In this document: positions 8,042-15,943 of the stretch, in pieces | Numbering within the stretch: position 1 is the first letter of the stretch | How the letters are laid out: every line of letters begins with the position of its first letter | Assembly (NCBI RefSeq): GCF_042646205.1 | Contig: NZ_JBHRTF010000006.1 | Location: forward strand, 186,001 to 250,000 | Reading direction: 5' to 3' | Length of the DNA stretch: 64,000 nucleotides | DNA from: Cellvibrio fontiphilus_A | Lineage (GTDB): Bacteria; Pseudomonadota; Gammaproteobacteria; Pseudomonadales; Cellvibrionaceae | Notes under the pieces: model-generated | Seen by the model: the letters and a program-made list of their open reading frames with translations, nothing else | Told to the model about the DNA's origin: nothing | Database searches by the model: none | Made by a program: the position numbers and the translations under genes

Positions 8042-9181
8042 GTGAGCGACAATTGTTTTATGGAATTTGAGTTGGACAGCCAGACGGGCAGGGCGCGTCG
8101 CGGCCGTCTGAAATTTCCGCGCGGTACTGTGGAAACCCCGGCATTCATGCCGGTGGGCACCTACGGCACAGTAAAAGGTATGACTCCGCGGGATATTGAA
8201 GACATAGGTGCTCAGATTATTTTGGGAAATACCTTTCACTTGATGCTGCGCCCTGGCACCGGAGTAATTAAGTCCCATGGTGACTTGCATGATTTTATGC
8301 AGTGGAAGGGGCCGATCCTGACCGACTCCGGTGGTTTCCAAGTGTTCAGCTTGGGCAAACTGCGCAAAATTACCGAAGACGGGGTTACCTTCAAATCGCC
8401 AATCAATGGCAACAAAGTATTTATGGGGCCGGAAGAGTCGATGCAGGTTCAGCGCGATTTGGGTTCCGACATAGTCATGATCTTTGACGAGTGCACTCCC
8501 TACCCGGCGACTGTTCATGAAGCGCGCGATTCTATGGAGTTGTCATTGCGCTGGGCCAAGCGCTCCAAAGTTGCCCATGGTGATAATCCCTCTGCCTTGT
8601 TCGGCATTGTTCAGGGCGGAATGTACGAAAACCTGCGCACCGAATCGCTCACTGGATTGGTGGAGATAGGTTTCGATGGTTATGCCATTGGCGGCCTCTC
8701 GGTAGGGGAACCCAAGGAGGATATGCTGCGCATCCTGGAGCATCTCGCTCCACAAATGCCCAAGCACAAACCCCGTTATCTTATGGGGGTGGGTAAGCCT
8801 GCAGATCTTGTGGAAGGGGTGCGCCGCGGTGTGGATATGTTTGACTGTGTTATGCCTACTCGCAATGCCCGCAACGGCCACCTGTTTACTAGCGAGGGTG
8901 TTATCAAGCTACGCAATGCAAAATATCGTGAAGATACTGGCCCGCTTGATGCGATGTGCGATTGCTACACCTGCCAAAATTTCTCCCGCGCCTACCTGCA
9001 TCACCTGGATAAATGTAATGAGATGCTGGGCGCCCAGCTCAATACCATCCACAACCTGCGTTATTACCAGCGCATAATGGCTGATATGCGTACAGCCTTA
9101 AGTAATGGGACATTTGATGCCTTTTTGAGCAATTTTTATGGGCGACAGGGCTTGGATGTTCCACCGGCGCCGACTAGTTAA
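8042..9181 (+). CDS. tgt: Queuine/preQ1 tRNA-guanine transglycosylase
   Basis: 379 residues. It exchanges guanine 34 of tRNA-Asp, -Asn, -His and -Tyr for preQ1. Visible family features are the active-site segment LTDSGGFQVFSL, the substrate-binding GGLSVGEPKE, and the zinc site CDCYTCQNFSRAYLHHL near the C-terminus. GTG 8042 has a GAGAGA ribosome site about 6 bases upstream. An ATG at 8060 would give the common MEFELDSQTGRARRGRL start, so the first six residues are unsure. It follows queA by 24 bp. In E. coli and Pseudomonas yajC comes next, but here the following gene is secD. Confidence 0.97.
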   Translation: MSDNCFMEFELDSQTGRARRGRLKFPRGTVETPAFMPVGTYGTVKGMTPRDIEDIGAQIILGNTFHLMLRPGTGVIKSHGDLHDFMQWKGPILTDSGGFQVFSLGKLRKITEDGVTFKSPINGNKVFMGPEESMQVQRDLGSDIVMIFDECTPYPATVHEARDSMELSLRWAKRSKVAHGDNPSALFGIVQGGMYENLRTESLTGLVEIGFDGYAIGGLSVGEPKEDMLRILEHLAPQMPKHKPRYLMGVGKPADLVEGVRRGVDMFDCVMPTRNARNGHLFTSEGVIKLRNAKYREDTGPLDAMCDCYTCQNFSRAYLHHLDKCNEMLGAQLNTIHNLRYYQRIMADMRTALSNGTFDAFLSNFYGRQGLDVPPAPTS

Positions 9182-9192
9182 TACCGGCATCG

Positions 9193-9219
9193 TTGTTGGG
9201 CGCAAATTAGGGTTATAAT
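9193..9219 (+). promoter_or_regulatory. Candidate promoter for secD-secF
   Basis: A perfect -10 TATAAT lies at 9214-9219, with a possible -35 TTGTTG at 9193-9198 only 15 bp away, so the -35 is weak. The 172-bp gap between tgt and secD also contains a small hairpin (GCCGTC/GACGGT, about 9242-9261) without a T run. No coding region for YajC fits here. Confidence 0.45.
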
Positions 9220-9353
9220 CCGGTGCCCTTGACCATACCGCCGTCCACAATCAGACGGTGTGCAAGTAAAAATAAGGTGGAATAGATTCGCGTAATTAGA
9301 TGTAACGCTTGTGCGATTGCTAGTCTCCGCCACAGACAACTTGGGAAAACCCT

Positions 9354-11237
9354 ATGCTAAATCGCTATCCATTATGGAAATATCTGCTGCTACTTTTTTT
9401 CACGGTAGTTGGTGTCATCTATTCTATTCCTAACCTCTACGCGCCTGATCCAGCAATACAGGTCTCTGGCGATTCGAGCGCCAAAGTGATCGATGCACCG
9501 GTCTTGGCCAAAATGGAGGAGGCACTAAAGGCGGCTAATATCGAAGCTTTTGGTGGCGAGGTGAATGAAAAAACAGCAATGCTGCGCATAAAAAAAGCAG
9601 AGCAGCAAATGCTTGCCCGCAAAACTGTCCAGCAGGCGCTTGGAGATGGTTATGTGGTTGCATTAAATACTGCTCCAACGACTCCAGCCTGGTTGCAGGC
9701 ATTAGGGGCTGAGCCGCTTAAGTTGGGCCTTGATCTTGCGGGTGGTGTGCATTTTTTGCTGGAGGTGGATACAGCTTCTGCGGTTGCCAAACGCCAGGAA
9801 ATAAATGCCGATGACATGAAAGACAAGATGCGCAAAGCCAAGGTACGTTATAGCTCAGTAGCTGCTCAAAAAGATAACCAGATTGTTGCCAGATTCCGCA
9901 CTGCGGAAGCGCGCGATGAAGCGATAAGCCTTTTGCGTAGCGATTATCCAACACTGCTATTTAGCAAAGTAGATGCTGATTCAGGTGCGAGTGAGTTCAG
10001 CTACATCGCCAGTTTTACTGAAGCAGGTATTCGCGAGATAGAGGATTACGCACTCAGCCAAAACCTGATCACATTACGTAATCGCGTTAATGAATTGGGT
10101 GTGTCTGAGCCTATTGTGCAACGACAAGGTCGCAATCGTATTATCGTTCAGCTTGCAGGGATACAAGACCCGGCAGAAGCCAAACGAGTTATCGGTAAAA
10201 CGGCCAACCTCGAATTCCGTTTAGGTGCATCACCCGACACCTTGGTATCCAATAAAGAAGAGTTCCCCTTTAAAGATGAACTGATGCAAATGCAGCGTGG
10301 TAATGCTGTATTGGAAAAGCAACTCATTGTCACTGGTGATCGCGTATCTAACGCCACCAGTAGTTTTGATCCTGAAACGAATCAGCCGCAAGTAAATATT
10401 ACGTTGGATAGTCTCGGCGGAACGCACATGCACCGTGTAACCCGCAACAATGTGGGGCGTCAAATGGGTATTCTTTTCATTGAATACAAAACCCGCACAC
10501 AAATTGTGAAAAATGCGGCGGGCGAAGACGTGGAAAAGATGACTCAATATGTAGAGCGCAAAGTGATTAGCTTGGCAACTATTCAGAGTGCGCTGGGAGT
10601 GCAATTCCGCATTACCGGTCTTGATAGCCCTGCTGAGGCTTCCGAGCTTGCCTTATTGTTGCGTGCCGGTGCACTTGCGGCGCCTATGCACTTTGTGGAG
10701 GAGCGTACTATTGGTGCTTCTCTGGGCACAGAAAATATCAAAAACGGCGTGAACGCTACTCTTTGGGGGTTTGGTCTCGTCGTTTTATTTATGGTTCTTG
10801 CTTATCGTGTATTCGGTATTTTTGCCAATATTGCGCTTGCCTTAAACGTATTATTAGTGATCACCATGTTGTCTATGTTTGGTGCAACCCTGACCCTCCC
10901 CGGTATCGCCGGTATAGTCTTAACCATAGGTATGGCGGTGGACGCCAATGTGTTGATTCACTCGCGCATTCGTGAGGAGCTCAAAAATGGCGCTTCACCG
11001 CAACAGGCAATTTATGCAGGTTATGAACGGGCATTTGTCACGATTCTTGATGCGAACTTAACGACATTGATTGTCGGTGTGATTTTGTTTGCGATTGGTA
11101 CTGGTCCAATCAAAGGCTTTGCGGTCACCTTGATCGTTGGGATCATAACTACCATGTATGCCTCTGTTAGCTGTAGCCGCGCCCTTGCCAACTTGGTTTA
11201 TGGCCGCCGTAAAAACTTACAAAAAATTTCGATTTAA
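9354..11237 (+). CDS. secD: Protein translocase subunit SecD
   Basis: 627 residues (E. coli 615). One N-terminal membrane span (about 8-26), a large periplasmic part, and five spans in the last 170 residues. Family motifs are LGLDLAGGVHFLLEVD in the P1 head, RVNELGVSEP, and GMAVDANVLI in membrane span 4, which carries the proton-relay Asp. SecD with SecF uses the proton motive force to complete export of proteins through SecYEG. The gene is followed after 12 bp by secF, as usual. The upstream yajC gene of the standard operon is absent. Confidence 0.97.
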   Translation: MLNRYPLWKYLLLLFFTVVGVIYSIPNLYAPDPAIQVSGDSSAKVIDAPVLAKMEEALKAANIEAFGGEVNEKTAMLRIKKAEQQMLARKTVQQALGDGYVVALNTAPTTPAWLQALGAEPLKLGLDLAGGVHFLLEVDTASAVAKRQEINADDMKDKMRKAKVRYSSVAAQKDNQIVARFRTAEARDEAISLLRSDYPTLLFSKVDADSGASEFSYIASFTEAGIREIEDYALSQNLITLRNRVNELGVSEPIVQRQGRNRIIVQLAGIQDPAEAKRVIGKTANLEFRLGASPDTLVSNKEEFPFKDELMQMQRGNAVLEKQLIVTGDRVSNATSSFDPETNQPQVNITLDSLGGTHMHRVTRNNVGRQMGILFIEYKTRTQIVKNAAGEDVEKMTQYVERKVISLATIQSALGVQFRITGLDSPAEASELALLLRAGALAAPMHFVEERTIGASLGTENIKNGVNATLWGFGLVVLFMVLAYRVFGIFANIALALNVLLVITMLSMFGATLTLPGIAGIVLTIGMAVDANVLIHSRIREELKNGASPQQAIYAGYERAFVTILDANLTTLIVGVILFAIGTGPIKGFAVTLIVGIITTMYASVSCSRALANLVYGRRKNLQKISI

Positions 11238-11249
11238 GAGGCTGCTGCC

Positions 11250-12416
11250 ATGACAAAAGAACTACGTATTATCGATTTTATGGGCATGAGGCACTACACC
11301 TCTGCACTGTCCATCATCATCGTAATCATTTCAATTGGATCTCTCGCCATCAATGGCTTGAAGCTTGGTCTTGATTTTACTGGTGGTACCCAGTTGGAGG
11401 TCTTACTCGACCGTCCGGCTGATCTGGATAAGATTCGTGAAGTGTTGGAAAAAGAGGAGTTGAAAAGCCCGGTTGCTGTGCTCTTTGGTTCGGATCAAGA
11501 AGTAATGATTCGCACCCAGGATCAGATGAAAGTAAAAGCGCAGGAAAAATTAGCTGCTACTGTCGCTGCCTTGGGAAATGGTGCCAGCCTCGAAGCATTG
11601 GAGCGCCCGGCGCGTGAACTCGAAGGGTTTGCTGATACTTTGGTGATCGCCAATATCAGTGAACAATTGGTTCAACAGCAAAACCTATTCACTGCGGATA
11701 AATATGGCCGTATCCAGTACCAACAGCGCGACGGCAAGCTGCTTGTTAATTTGGAAAACTCAATTGATTCTGTTTACCTCAATCAGATAATTCTTGATCT
11801 GGAGCAGGCTACAGGGGCAAATATCGAATTGCGCAGTAGTGAGTTTGTGGGACCGCAAATTGGTGATGAATTGCGCGATCAAGGCGGTTTAGGCATGGTT
11901 GTCGCATTTGTGCTGGTTTTCCTTTATGTGGCTGTGCAGTTCCAATGGAAGTTTTCAATCGGTGCAATCATTGGATTGGTTCACGACGTCATTGTAACCT
12001 TGGGCTTTTTTGCGTTCTTTCAGTGGGATTTCGATTTAACCGTACTCGCGGCAATCCTTGCTCTTATCGGCTATTCGATTAACGATACCATCGTAATTTA
12101 CGATCGTATTCGTGAAAATTTCAGGATTTTACGCAAAACCAATCCGCATGAAGTTATCAATATTTCTATTACCCAAACATTGGGTAGAACCATCATGACT
12201 TCTGCCTCGGTATTTATTGTGCTTTTTTGTTTATATTTCATCGCGGGAGAGGTATTGCAAGGTTTTGCCTTAGCGCTGATTATCGGTATTGTTGCTGGTA
12301 CTTATTCCTCTGTGTATATCTGTGCAAACATAACGGCTGCGCTTGGCATTACCAAAGAAGATTTAATGCCCAAACCAAAAGAGGAAGATGGTGTCGAGGG
12401 GCATGAGGCACCTTGA
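11250..12416 (+). CDS. secF: Protein translocase subunit SecF with an enlarged periplasmic domain
   Basis: 388 residues against about 320 in E. coli. Residues 18-37 form the first membrane span, followed by LKLGLDFTGGTQLEV (the D1 motif); residues about 212-370 form the other five spans, with GYSINDTIVIYDRIREN (D5 region). The family VGPQIG motif lies near residue 200 rather than about 130, so roughly 65-70 extra residues sit in the periplasmic P1 region (about 95-165). They are charged, read in frame, and contain no stop or repeat. SecF acts with SecD in proton-driven translocation. A terminator follows 14 bp after the stop. Confidence 0.96.
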   Translation: MTKELRIIDFMGMRHYTSALSIIIVIISIGSLAINGLKLGLDFTGGTQLEVLLDRPADLDKIREVLEKEELKSPVAVLFGSDQEVMIRTQDQMKVKAQEKLAATVAALGNGASLEALERPARELEGFADTLVIANISEQLVQQQNLFTADKYGRIQYQQRDGKLLVNLENSIDSVYLNQIILDLEQATGANIELRSSEFVGPQIGDELRDQGGLGMVVAFVLVFLYVAVQFQWKFSIGAIIGLVHDVIVTLGFFAFFQWDFDLTVLAAILALIGYSINDTIVIYDRIRENFRILRKTNPHEVINISITQTLGRTIMTSASVFIVLFCLYFIAGEVLQGFALALIIGIVAGTYSSVYICANITAALGITKEDLMPKPKEEDGVEGHEAP

Positions 12417-12430
12417 TAATCCTTGTGTTA

Positions 12431-12464
12431 AACAACAGCGCCTTTTGGCGCTGTTGTTGTTTTC
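12431..12464 (+). terminator. Terminator of secD-secF
   Basis: Two perfect 12-bp arms (AACAACAGCGCC and its complement) flank a TTTT loop, followed by GTTTTC. It closes the secDF unit before the histidine-kinase gene. Confidence 0.88.
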
Positions 12465-12488
12465 AGGGCATGATCTTTTAATCCTTGT

Positions 12489-14552
12489 GTGAGCAAAGAA
12501 TTTCGGCCATCTTTTCACTCAGTACACTTGCGGCAAACTCTTATGATCGAACACATCAGCTTCAGTCCATCGTTACAGTTCAGCGACGATATTGAACTCC
12601 TGCGTGAAACGGTGGGGCGCTTTCAGCGAATTTTTAACGGCAGTGGCTACGGTTTTTGGGAGTGGAATTTACATACCCAGCACATCGAATGGTCTGGTGG
12701 ATTTTGGGAGCGCTTGGGTTATGGCCCCGAAGACGCGGAGAGTATTAGCGATGCCGGTAAAGTTCTCATGTATATGCACCCCGACGACCGCGAGTATGCA
12801 GTAGAAGCCGCGCGTCAGCATTTGCGCAGCGGCAAACCCCTGGATGTTTCTTATCGCATTAGAACCAAGTCTGGCGATTATATTTGGACTCAGGTGCGCG
12901 CCGATTCTCTGCGTGATGAAAGTGGTCAGGCTACGGTTATGTCCGGGGTGAATTTCGACATCACCGAAATTAAAAAAGTGGAAGCGGCGCTGCGTGAAAG
13001 TGAAGCGCGTCAAGTGCGCATTATTCAGGCTTCCAGCGATGGTATTTGGGAGTGGTACGCTGATCGCGGAGGCTTCCATTTTTCCCATCGCTGTTGGGAG
13101 TTGCTGGGTTATGACGATTTGGATGATGTGCTGACCGAGGGTGAGGATCGCTTAAAAATCTGGCGCAAGCATATTTACCCGCAAGACTTGCCTATTTTTG
13201 ATAATGCCTTGATCGAGCACATGGCTGGCCGTGCGCCCTTTGATGTTGAATACCGGTTGGTGAGCCAGCAGGGCGACATTCGCTGGATTCGCGGCCGTGG
13301 TCGTGCCGTTTTTAATGATCAGGGCCAGCCAATTATGATGTCCGGCAGCAATATGGACATTACCGAAATCAAGCGAGCAGAAGAGCGTGTAATCCAAGCC
13401 AAGGAGCAAGCAGAGCAGGCCAACCGTGCCAAATCTGAATTTTTATCCAGCATGAGCCACGAGCTGCGCACACCGCTCAATGCCATTCTTGGATATACCC
13501 AGCTGTTTGAATATGACGGCAACCTCAAGCCCCAGCAAATTGAAAATGTGCGCGAGATTCGCAAGGCCGGAGAGCACTTGTTGCAATTGATTAATGATGT
13601 GCTCGATTTGGCCAAGATTGAATCGGGCAATATGACGGTTTCGTTGGAGCCAGTATTGGTGTCGCGCCTGATTAATGAGTGTTTTACCCTCGTGCAACCG
13701 CTGGCTGATGCGAAAGGCATTCGCCTGAGTGCGAGCCTTGGCCAACTGAACAATACCTATGCAGTAGCGGACAATGTGCGGGTAAAACAGGTATTGCTCA
13801 ACCTGCTCAGTAATGCGGTGAAATACAACCGCGTTGGCGGCGAGGTTGAGGTGCATTTGGCGGTTGTGGACGGCGCGCAATTGCGCATTAGTGTGCGCGA
13901 TACGGGGCGCGGTATTCCATTGCAGCGCCAAAATGAGGTATTTCAGCCATTTAATCGGCTGAGCGCTGAAAATTCCAATATCGAAGGTTCCGGTGTCGGT
14001 TTGGTTATTACCAAACAATTAGTAGAGATGATGAGGGGCAAGCTGGATTTTGTCAGTGAGGAGGGCGTTGGCACTACTTTCTGGATAGATTTTCCGATTG
14101 CCACTGAGTGGAATGATGAGCCTATCCAAAAACCATCTGGCACCAAAAACTACGCTCCTGCCAGTTTAAATGTTACTCGCTCTTGCAAGGTATTGTACGT
14201 GGAGGACAACCCCACCAATGTGCGGTTGCTGCGACAAATTTTTGATCGTTACCCACAGCTGGAGTTGGAGGTGGCCGAGGAGGCTTTTCTGGGAATCTAC
14301 AAAGCGCGCAGTCTCAATCCTGACTTGGTCATTCTGGATATCAACCTGCCTGGCATGGACGGTTATGAGGTGCTGAGTGTGCTGAAAAGCGACCCTTCGA
14401 CCAGTGCGGTGCCGGTGATCGGTTTATCGGCGAATGCTATGCCCTATGATATAGAGCGAGGGCGAAGTGCCGGTTTTTTTGATTACCTGACCAAGCCGGT
14501 AGATATTCATCGCCTGATTGATGTGTTTAACCAATTGCTCCACGACCACTAG
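12489..14552 (+). CDS. Hybrid sensor histidine kinase, PAS-PAS-HisKA-HATPase-REC
   Basis: 687 residues, no membrane span, so a cytosolic sensor. Two PAS/PAC units (about 45-160 and 170-295) each end in a similar MSG-N-DITEIK motif. They are followed by a HisKA dimerisation domain with phospho-acceptor His324 (SMSHELRTPLNAILGY), an HATPase domain (N box NLLSNAVKYN, DTGRGIP, GSGVGLVITKQL), and a C-terminal receiver domain with predicted phospho-acceptor Asp617 (LDINLPGMDG) and a conserved KP pair. Start: GTG 12489 lacks a clear ribosome site; ATG 12543 (MIEHISFSP) is an alternative. No output regulator or Hpt gene is adjacent, so the signal and target are unknown. It interrupts the secF-suhB order seen in Pseudomonas. 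Confidence 0.93.
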   Translation: MSKEFRPSFHSVHLRQTLMIEHISFSPSLQFSDDIELLRETVGRFQRIFNGSGYGFWEWNLHTQHIEWSGGFWERLGYGPEDAESISDAGKVLMYMHPDDREYAVEAARQHLRSGKPLDVSYRIRTKSGDYIWTQVRADSLRDESGQATVMSGVNFDITEIKKVEAALRESEARQVRIIQASSDGIWEWYADRGGFHFSHRCWELLGYDDLDDVLTEGEDRLKIWRKHIYPQDLPIFDNALIEHMAGRAPFDVEYRLVSQQGDIRWIRGRGRAVFNDQGQPIMMSGSNMDITEIKRAEERVIQAKEQAEQANRAKSEFLSSMSHELRTPLNAILGYTQLFEYDGNLKPQQIENVREIRKAGEHLLQLINDVLDLAKIESGNMTVSLEPVLVSRLINECFTLVQPLADAKGIRLSASLGQLNNTYAVADNVRVKQVLLNLLSNAVKYNRVGGEVEVHLAVVDGAQLRISVRDTGRGIPLQRQNEVFQPFNRLSAENSNIEGSGVGLVITKQLVEMMRGKLDFVSEEGVGTTFWIDFPIATEWNDEPIQKPSGTKNYAPASLNVTRSCKVLYVEDNPTNVRLLRQIFDRYPQLELEVAEEAFLGIYKARSLNPDLVILDINLPGMDGYEVLSVLKSDPSTSAVPVIGLSANAMPYDIERGRSAGFFDYLTKPVDIHRLIDVFNQLLHDH

Positions 14553-14680
14553 CTTATGCCTTATTTGGCTCCCCTGGGGTAATCGCCCCGCTATTACCCC
14601 TACGCCCGTTACCCAGCTTTGCATAAAGTTAATTAATGCAAAGTCGGGTGGCCTTTGCCCTTGAAATCTCTATCATTCTC

Positions 14681-14702
14681 AAAATGAACGATTGTTCATT
14701 TT
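14681..14702. promoter_or_regulatory. Palindromic operator upstream of the RND efflux operon
   Basis: Perfect 9-bp inverted repeat AAAATGAAC-GATT-GTTCATTTT, 66 bp before the membrane-fusion-protein start. TGAAC-N4-GTTCA is typical in size and spacing for TetR/AcrR-family operators. A -35-like TTGAAA at 14661-14666 places the site about where the -10 element would lie. The likely binder is the TetR-type protein encoded at the end of the same operon. Confidence 0.75.
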
Positions 14703-14767
14703 ATTTTTCATTCTTGCTATCTGATGTTGGTACGCCAACGAGTGGCAGTTGTTTAAGGAGTTTCAAG

Positions 14768-15940
14768 ATGATGCCTCGCTCTCGGGTTCAGGTTGTGCGC
14801 GCTGCGCCTTTTGCTGTCGCAAGCTTTTTGGTGTTGTTGTTAGCGGGTTGTGACAGTACAAGCCCCGGTGCAGCCAAAGCAGCCCCAGCTGTTCCAGAAG
14901 TGGGAGTCGTGACAGTTGCTGCGAGTAATTTGCCCTTGCAAACCGAGTTGCCGGGGCGTACCTCGGCATTTCGCAAAGCGGAGGTCCGCCCACAAGTCAG
15001 TGGCATCATCCAACAGCGGTTATTTACCGAAGGGGCAGAGATCAAAGCGGGTACGGCACTCTATCAGATAGATCCGGCAAGCTATAAAGCTGCTGTTTCC
15101 AGTGCCCAAGCTGAATTGGCCCGCGCCCAAGCGGCACTGGCAGCCGCTGACGCCAGAGAAAAGCGCTATCAAAACTTGGTGGCGATAAAGGCAATTAGCC
15201 AACAAGACTACGACGATACACTGGCCTCGCGGAATCAGGCCAGGGCTGCGGTTGCTGTTGCCAAGGCGGCGCTTGAGTCTGCCAGTATCAACCTTAAATA
15301 CACCCGTGTGCTGGCGCCTATTGATGGTGTGATCAGTAAGTCCGCCGTGACCGAAGGGGCGCTGGTCAATGCCGGCCAGGCAGATGTACTGGCGGATATA
15401 TTGCAGCTTGATCCCATTTATGTAGATGTTTCCCAGTCAGCTGATGAGCTGTTACAGCTGCGTCGCCAAATGAAGCATGGACAGGTAGTCGCCGTTGATT
15501 CTGCCAAGGTGCGTCTGATATTGGAGGATGGCAGTCTCTATGAACACGAGGGTAGTTTGCAGTTTGCCGAAGTCGGGGTGAATGAGTCGACCGGTACGGT
15601 AACCCTGCGGGCGCAATTCCCCAACCCCGACCGGTTGTTATTGCCGGGAATGTTTGTGCGTGCCCAAGTGGAAGAAGGGGTTCGCAATAATGCCATCTTG
15701 GTTGCCCAGCGCGGTGTGACTCGCGACCGCACCGGCAGTGCAACCGCCATGGTGGTCAGCCAAGAGGGAATAGTGGAACAGCGTCAGTTAATCACTGGCC
15801 GTGCTGTTGGCGATCAATGGTTGGTGTTGGATGGTCTGGCGGAAGGCGATCAGGTGATTGTAGAAGGGCTGCAAAAAGTGAAGCCCGGCGTGCCGGTAAA
15901 AGCGGTTCCCGCTGCCGATAGTAATTCAGCGGGGGAGTAA
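14768..15940 (+). CDS. RND efflux periplasmic adaptor (membrane fusion) lipoprotein, AcrA/MexA-like
   Basis: 390 residues from ATG 14768, chosen because AAGGAG at 14755-14760 lies 7 bases upstream; the open frame runs back to 14636. The N-terminus is a lipoprotein signal ending LLLAGC, so the protein is lipid-anchored to the inner membrane facing the periplasm. Then come the biotinyl-lipoyl-like half motif (RKAEVRPQVSGII), a coiled-coil hairpin (about residues 95-165, alanine-rich), the second lipoyl half (KYTRVLAPIDGVIS) and beta-barrel domains. It bridges the RND pump to an outer-membrane channel of the TolC/OprM type, which is not encoded in this operon. Three bases separate it from the pump gene. 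Confidence 0.95.
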   Translation: MMPRSRVQVVRAAPFAVASFLVLLLAGCDSTSPGAAKAAPAVPEVGVVTVAASNLPLQTELPGRTSAFRKAEVRPQVSGIIQQRLFTEGAEIKAGTALYQIDPASYKAAVSSAQAELARAQAALAAADAREKRYQNLVAIKAISQQDYDDTLASRNQARAAVAVAKAALESASINLKYTRVLAPIDGVISKSAVTEGALVNAGQADVLADILQLDPIYVDVSQSADELLQLRRQMKHGQVVAVDSAKVRLILEDGSLYEHEGSLQFAEVGVNESTGTVTLRAQFPNPDRLLLPGMFVRAQVEEGVRNNAILVAQRGVTRDRTGSATAMVVSQEGIVEQRQLITGRAVGDQWLVLDGLAEGDQVIVEGLQKVKPGVPVKAVPAADSNSAGE

Positions 15941-15943
15941 CTA

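Noticed and set aside
7538..8518. Long minus-strand ORF of 326 codons
   Set aside because: It lies antisense across the 3' end of queA and the start of tgt, both certain genes, and its protein shows no family features.
14636..14767. N-terminal extension of the efflux adaptor
   Set aside because: It would cover the operator palindrome and destroy the lipoprotein signal; AAGGAG supports ATG 14768.
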